Under the pieces are notes generated by a model that was not told the DNA's origin, did no database searches, and saw only the letters and a list, made by a program, of their open reading frames with translations. A DNA stretch of 9,527 nucleotides. Source: DAONJL01 sp035405645 [NCBI: bacterium]. Its GTDB lineage: Bacteria; JAGOBX01; DAONJL01. The stretch covers positions 1-9,527 of the forward strand of contig DAONJL010000012.1 in the NCBI GenBank assembly GCA_035405645.1, read 5' to 3'. Below are positions 5,565-9,527 of the stretch, piece after piece. Position 1 is the stretch's first letter; every line of letters begins with the position of its first letter. Made by a program: the position numbers and the translations under genes.

Positions 5565-8108
5565 ATGAAAAAAGAAAAAGAATGTTTAAAAGCACGAAAA
5601 ACAAAGCCATTAAAAAAAGAAGAAAAAATAAAGGATTTATGGAAATTTTATAGAAAACGAATGGATGCTGAAGTATTAAAATTATCATTTATGAATCACT
5701 TATATTATACAAGAGCAAAAGATGAATTTTCTGCAACTAATTATGATAGATATGTTTCATTAGCAACAATGATACGAGATAGAATGGTTGAGCGCTGGAG
5801 TAAAACACAACAAACATATTATAATGTGAATACAAAAAGAGTTTATTATTTATCATTAGAATTTTTATTAGGTAGATTAATTCTTAATAATATTATAAAT
5901 TTAGGTATATTAGATGAAGTAAAATATATAGTTAAAAATCTTGGTTATGATTTTTATTCGCTTATTAATGAAGAAAAAGATGCTGGTTTAGGGAATGGTG
6001 GTCTTGGTAGATTGGCTGCTTGTTTTCTTGATTCTATGGCTACACTCGAATTGCCAGGTTATGGTTATGGCATAAGATATGAATTTGGTATTTTTAATCA
6101 AAAAATAATAAATGGTTATCAGGTAGAGGAACCTGACGAATGGTTAAAATTTGGGTATCCTTGGGAAATTGAGCGGCCTGAATATTCTGTGCCAGTAAAA
6201 TTTTATGGACAGGTAATAACAGAAAAAGATGAATTTGATAGATTAAAATTCAAATGGATAAATACTCGTGATGTTATTGCTGTGCCGCACGATATTCCAG
6301 TTATTGGTTATGGCAATAATACAGTAAATATATTAAGATTATGGGCTGCAAGAGCATCAAATCAATTTGATTTAAAAATTTTTAATTTCGGTGATTATAT
6401 AAAAGCAGTTGAAGATAAGAATTATTCTGAAAATATTTCAAGAGTTCTTTATCCTAATGATAATATTTATGAAGGCAAAGAATTGCGGTTTAAACAACAA
6501 TACTTTTTTGTTTCTGCTACATTGCAGGATATTATTAGACGCTATAGAAAAAGTTATGACCACTTTGATAAATTTGCTGATAAAGTTGCTATCCAATTAA
6601 ATGATACTCATCCAACTTTAGCAATTCCTGAACTTATGCGTTTATTAATTGATGAATATAATTTAGACTGGGACAAAGCCTGGAATATAACAGTGAAAAC
6701 TTTTGGTTTTACTAATCATACTATTTTACCAGAAGCATTAGAAAAGTGGCCTGTTAGTTTATTTCAAAAAGTATTACCCCGTCATTTACAAATTGTTTAT
6801 GAAATTAATAGTAGATTCTTAAATTATGTTCGTGCTAATTTCCATAATGATGAAAATAAAATACGCAAATTATCTATTATTGAAGAAGGACCTGAAAAAC
6901 AAATTCGGATGGCTAATCTTGCAATTATTGGTTCTCATTCTATTAATGGCGTTGCTAAACTACATACTGATATTTTAAAATCTTCTGTTTTCAAAGAATT
7001 TTATGAAATTTTTTCTAATCGTTTTAATAATAAAACAAATGGTATTACACAAAGAAGATGGCTTTTAACTGCTAATCAAGAATTAGCTAAATTTATTTCT
7101 GAAAAAATTGGAGAAAAATGGATTAAGAATTTAGATGAATTAAAAAAATTAAATAAATTCGAAAATGATAAAGATTTCTTAATTGAACTATATAAAATAA
7201 AACAGAATAATAAAAAGCGACTTGCTGAATATATTAAAAAATCAAATAATATTAATGTTGATGTCAATTCAATTTTTGATTCACATGTTAAAAGATTGCA
7301 TGAATATAAAAGACAATTATTAAACATTTTGCATATTATTGTTCTTTATAATAGATTAAAAGAAAATAAAAATTATGAATATTATCCACGCACCTATATT
7401 TTTGCTGGTAAATCAGCACCAGGTTATTTTCGTGCTAAACTTATAATTAAACTAATAAATTCTGTTGCAGAAAAAATTAATAATGATAAAGAAATAAGTA
7501 ATAAAATAAAAGTTGTATTTCTTGAAAACTATACTGTTTCACTTGCTGAAAAAATTATTCCTGCATCTGATGTTAGTGAACAAATTTCTACTGCTGGCAC
7601 AGAAGCATCTGGCACTGGTAATATGAAATTTGCTTTAAATGGTGCTTTAACCATTGGCACACTCGATGGCGCTAATATTGAAATTAAAGATTGTGTTGGT
7701 GAGGAGAATATTTATATTTTTGGTTTGAAAGCAGAAGAAATTTTTGAGATGCGTTCGAAAAATTTATACAATCCTCTTGATTATTATCAAAAAAATTTTG
7801 AAATTAAAAAAGCACTTGATATGTTAATAAATGGCGAATTATCTAATGGTGATATAAATTTATTTAGACCTATTTATGATTCTCTTTTATATGGTAATCC
7901 ACCTGATCAATATTTCGTGCTTGCTGATTTAATGAGTTATTTAGATACTCAGCATAAAATTGCAGAGGATTATAAAGATAGAATTAAATGGCAAAAAAAA
8001 TGTTTAAAAAATATTGCTAATATTGGTTATTTTTCTTCTGATAGAGCAATTTTAGAATATGCAAAAGAAATCTGGAATGTTGAACCTGTTAAGGTTTCTT
8101 TAATGTAA
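5565..8108 (+). CDS. glgP: Glycogen/alpha-glucan phosphorylase (GT35)
   Basis: This complete 847-residue enzyme removes terminal alpha-1,4-linked glucose from glycogen or maltodextrin with phosphate, yielding glucose-1-phosphate in the cytosol. The family signature EASGTGNMKFALNGALTIGT (680-699) contains the pyridoxal-phosphate lysine K688. DAGLGNGGLGRLAACFLDS (139-157) forms the glycine-rich loop near the phosphate site. AIQLNDTHPTLAIPELMRLL (342-361), TNHTILPEALEKWP (383-396) and HVKRLHEYKRQLLN (574-587), with R577 and K582 equivalent to rabbit muscle R569 and K574, are all present. The N-terminal part (about 44-104, RDRMVERWSKTQQTYY then YYLSLEFLLGR) also matches the full-length phosphorylases. 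The lysine-rich first 22 residues are extra. Sequence does not separate a glycogen enzyme (GlgP) from a maltodextrin enzyme (MalP). No other glycogen gene is in the window. The MATE gene follows after 47 bases and may be co-transcribed, without an obvious functional link. Confidence 0.97.
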   Translation: MKKEKECLKARKTKPLKKEEKIKDLWKFYRKRMDAEVLKLSFMNHLYYTRAKDEFSATNYDRYVSLATMIRDRMVERWSKTQQTYYNVNTKRVYYLSLEFLLGRLILNNIINLGILDEVKYIVKNLGYDFYSLINEEKDAGLGNGGLGRLAACFLDSMATLELPGYGYGIRYEFGIFNQKIINGYQVEEPDEWLKFGYPWEIERPEYSVPVKFYGQVITEKDEFDRLKFKWINTRDVIAVPHDIPVIGYGNNTVNILRLWAARASNQFDLKIFNFGDYIKAVEDKNYSENISRVLYPNDNIYEGKELRFKQQYFFVSATLQDIIRRYRKSYDHFDKFADKVAIQLNDTHPTLAIPELMRLLIDEYNLDWDKAWNITVKTFGFTNHTILPEALEKWPVSLFQKVLPRHLQIVYEINSRFLNYVRANFHNDENKIRKLSIIEEGPEKQIRMANLAIIGSHSINGVAKLHTDILKSSVFKEFYEIFSNRFNNKTNGITQRRWLLTANQELAKFISEKIGEKWIKNLDELKKLNKFENDKDFLIELYKIKQNNKKRLAEYIKKSNNINVDVNSIFDSHVKRLHEYKRQLLNILHIIVLYNRLKENKNYEYYPRTYIFAGKSAPGYFRAKLIIKLINSVAEKINNDKEISNKIKVVFLENYTVSLAEKIIPASDVSEQISTAGTEASGTGNMKFALNGALTIGTLDGANIEIKDCVGEENIYIFGLKAEEIFEMRSKNLYNPLDYYQKNFEIKKALDMLINGELSNGDINLFRPIYDSLLYGNPPDQYFVLADLMSYLDTQHKIAEDYKDRIKWQKKCLKNIANIGYFSSDRAILEYAKEIWNVEPVKVSLM

Positions 8109-8144
8109 AATTTTTGTCTTCTTACTTCTTTCACTTAAAAATAA

Positions 8145-8151
8145 GAAAGGA
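8145..8151 (+). promoter_or_regulatory. Ribosome binding site that decides the MATE start
   Basis: GAAAGGA (8145-8151) sits 4 bases before the ATG at 8156. An alternative in-frame TTG at 8114 would add 14 mostly polar residues (reading MSSYFFHLKIRKEK if used as a start) and has no ribosome site, so 8156 is preferred. Confidence 0.8.
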
Positions 8152-8155
8152 AAAA

Positions 8156-9520
8156 ATGTCATTATTTTCTTTTAAAATATTTAATAAGATAATTCTTCTT
8201 GCTTACCCTTTAATTTTATCAAGTGCTTCTTTTACTATTATGCAATTTTTTGATAGATTATTTTTATCCTGGTATAGTAAAGAAACAATTGCTGCTGCTA
8301 TTCCTGCTGGTATTTTATCTTTTTCAATTACTTCATTATTTATTGGTATTGTAAATTATTCAAATGCTCTTGTTGCTCAATATTATGGTGCTAAACAATT
8401 TTCTAATTGTGCTAAAACTCTCTGGCAAAGTATTTATTTTTCTCTTATTGTTTATCCTATTATTCTTTTATTTATTCCTATTGGCTTTTTCATTTTAAAT
8501 CATTCAGGTCATAATTTAAACATTATTTATTATGAAAAAAGATATTTTGGAATTTTAATTATTGGTTCTATTTTTATTTTAATTGCTTCTTCTTTTCATT
8601 CTTTTTTTACTGGTCTCGGTAAAACTTTACTTGTCCTTATTATAAATATTATTGGTAATTTAATAAACATTATTTTTAATTATTTGCTTATTTTTGGTAA
8701 ATTTGGTTTTCCAAAATTAGATATTTTTGGCGCTGGTTTATCTACTATTTTATCTGAATTTTCTATTTGTTTATTTTTATTTTTAATTTTTATTTCTAAA
8801 TATTTCAGAAAAACTTTTTATTCATTAAAAGAAAAAAATTTTGATAAAGAAATTTTTGTTAAACTTTTAAAATTTGGAATTCCTTCTGGTCTTCAATTTT
8901 TTCTTGATATTGCTTCTTTTGCTGTTTTTGTTTTTTTGATTGGTATAAAAGGCACTCTTGAACAGGTTATTGGTAATATTACTTTATCTTTAAATATGTT
9001 TATGTTTATGCCTATGGTTGGTCTTTCTATTGCTTGTTCTACTCTTGTTGGACATAATTTAGGTGCTAAAAAAATTAAATCAGCAGAAAGAATTGTTTTT
9101 CATACTTTATGTTTAGCTCTTTTTTATCTCTTTTTTATCTCAATTATTTATTTGACTTTTTCTGATGAAATTATTTTATTATTTAAAACAAAAGAAAATA
9201 TTAATGATACTGAATTTCAACATATTTTACATTATGTTAAAATACTTATTTATATGATGATTTTATTTAATTTATTTGATTCTGTTGGAATAATAATTTC
9301 TGGTGCTTTAAAGGGCGCTGGTGATACTAAATTTCAAATGTGGATTTCTATTATTTTTTCCTGGTTTTTCTTTGTTCCTTTAATTTTTCTTATTTCTGTT
9401 GTATTAAAACTCAATATTATTTTTGCTTTTTTAGGTTATACTCTTTATCTTTTTCTTCTTTCTTTAATTTTTATCTGGCGCTTTATTAATGGTTTCTGGA
9501 AAACTATTAAACTTATTTAA
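8156..9520 (+). CDS. MATE-family multidrug/cation antiporter (NorM/DinF-like)
   Basis: From the ATG at 8156 the product is 454 residues, the usual MATE length, and almost wholly hydrophobic, with about 12 membrane segments arranged as two six-helix halves in the inner membrane. MATE proteins expel organic cations and drugs in exchange for Na+ or H+. The first half has AQYYGAK (74-80) after helix 2. The second half has the equivalent GHNLGAKKIKSAER (299-312) and the late-helix motif SGALKGAGDTK (382-392), all typical. D33 in the first helix is a candidate for the conserved acidic ion-coupling position, and D251 opens the second half; which one carries the ion is inference. The coding strand is very T-rich because Phe, Ile and Leu are read with TTT, ATT, TTA and CTT. 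No terminator is visible in the 7 bases left after the stop. Substrate is unknown. Confidence 0.9.
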   Translation: MSLFSFKIFNKIILLAYPLILSSASFTIMQFFDRLFLSWYSKETIAAAIPAGILSFSITSLFIGIVNYSNALVAQYYGAKQFSNCAKTLWQSIYFSLIVYPIILLFIPIGFFILNHSGHNLNIIYYEKRYFGILIIGSIFILIASSFHSFFTGLGKTLLVLIINIIGNLINIIFNYLLIFGKFGFPKLDIFGAGLSTILSEFSICLFLFLIFISKYFRKTFYSLKEKNFDKEIFVKLLKFGIPSGLQFFLDIASFAVFVFLIGIKGTLEQVIGNITLSLNMFMFMPMVGLSIACSTLVGHNLGAKKIKSAERIVFHTLCLALFYLFFISIIYLTFSDEIILLFKTKENINDTEFQHILHYVKILIYMMILFNLFDSVGIIISGALKGAGDTKFQMWISIIFSWFFFVPLIFLISVVLKLNIIFAFLGYTLYLFLLSLIFIWRFINGFWKTIKLI

Positions 9521-9527
9521 TTATGCA

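Noticed and set aside
6409-7327. Short open frames within glgP (6409-6600 rightward, 7076-7327 leftward)
   Set aside because: Both lie inside a complete, conserved phosphorylase and encode Ile/Phe/Leu-rich sequence typical of out-of-frame AT-rich DNA.
8114-8155. TTG start at 8114 for the MATE gene
   Set aside because: It has no ribosome site and adds a polar leader not expected for MATE proteins; ATG 8156 has GAAAGGA at proper spacing.

Overview
The window comes from a very AT-rich bacterial chromosome. A glycosyltransferase of the heptosyltransferase (GT9) family and a lipoprotein with a signal-peptidase-II box suggest a cell with a Gram-negative envelope. The sequence alone does not fix the phylum; a low-GC lineage such as a spirochaete, fusobacterium or an uncultured group would all fit. 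Stops are ordinary TAA/TAG, and the tRNA gene does not encode its CCA end.

Layout: the left edge holds a short G+C-richer patch with a possible start of a leftward gene. It is followed by a strong sigma70-type promoter that now drives only a decayed tetratricopeptide-repeat (TPR) gene (103-447). Next is a CAU-anticodon tRNA with its own promoter (503-620), converging on a leftward GT9 glycosyltransferase that carries a long unassigned C-terminal tail (642-2453). A divergent promoter region (about 2454-2589) separates that gene from a rightward small lipoprotein made almost entirely of QQPA[A/E] repeats (2590-2826). A clear hairpin terminator or attenuator lies just ahead of a complete ATP-dependent Lon protease (2916-5285). 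A 279-base AT-rich gap then leads to a complete glycogen/alpha-glucan phosphorylase (5565-8108) and, 47 bases further on, a MATE-family multidrug or cation antiporter (8156-9520).

The intact genes are mostly housekeeping: envelope sugar transfer, protein quality control, storage-glucan breakdown and export. They do not form one pathway. Only the phosphorylase-MATE pair, and possibly the lipoprotein-Lon pair, look co-transcribed. I see no phage, CRISPR, toxin-antitoxin or defence system. The points most worth a second look are the degraded TPR gene behind an apparently intact promoter, the unusual base pairs in the tRNA, a perfect 45-bp tandem duplication in the lipoprotein gene, the terminator-like hairpin 14 bases before lon, and the unassigned tail of the glycosyltransferase.
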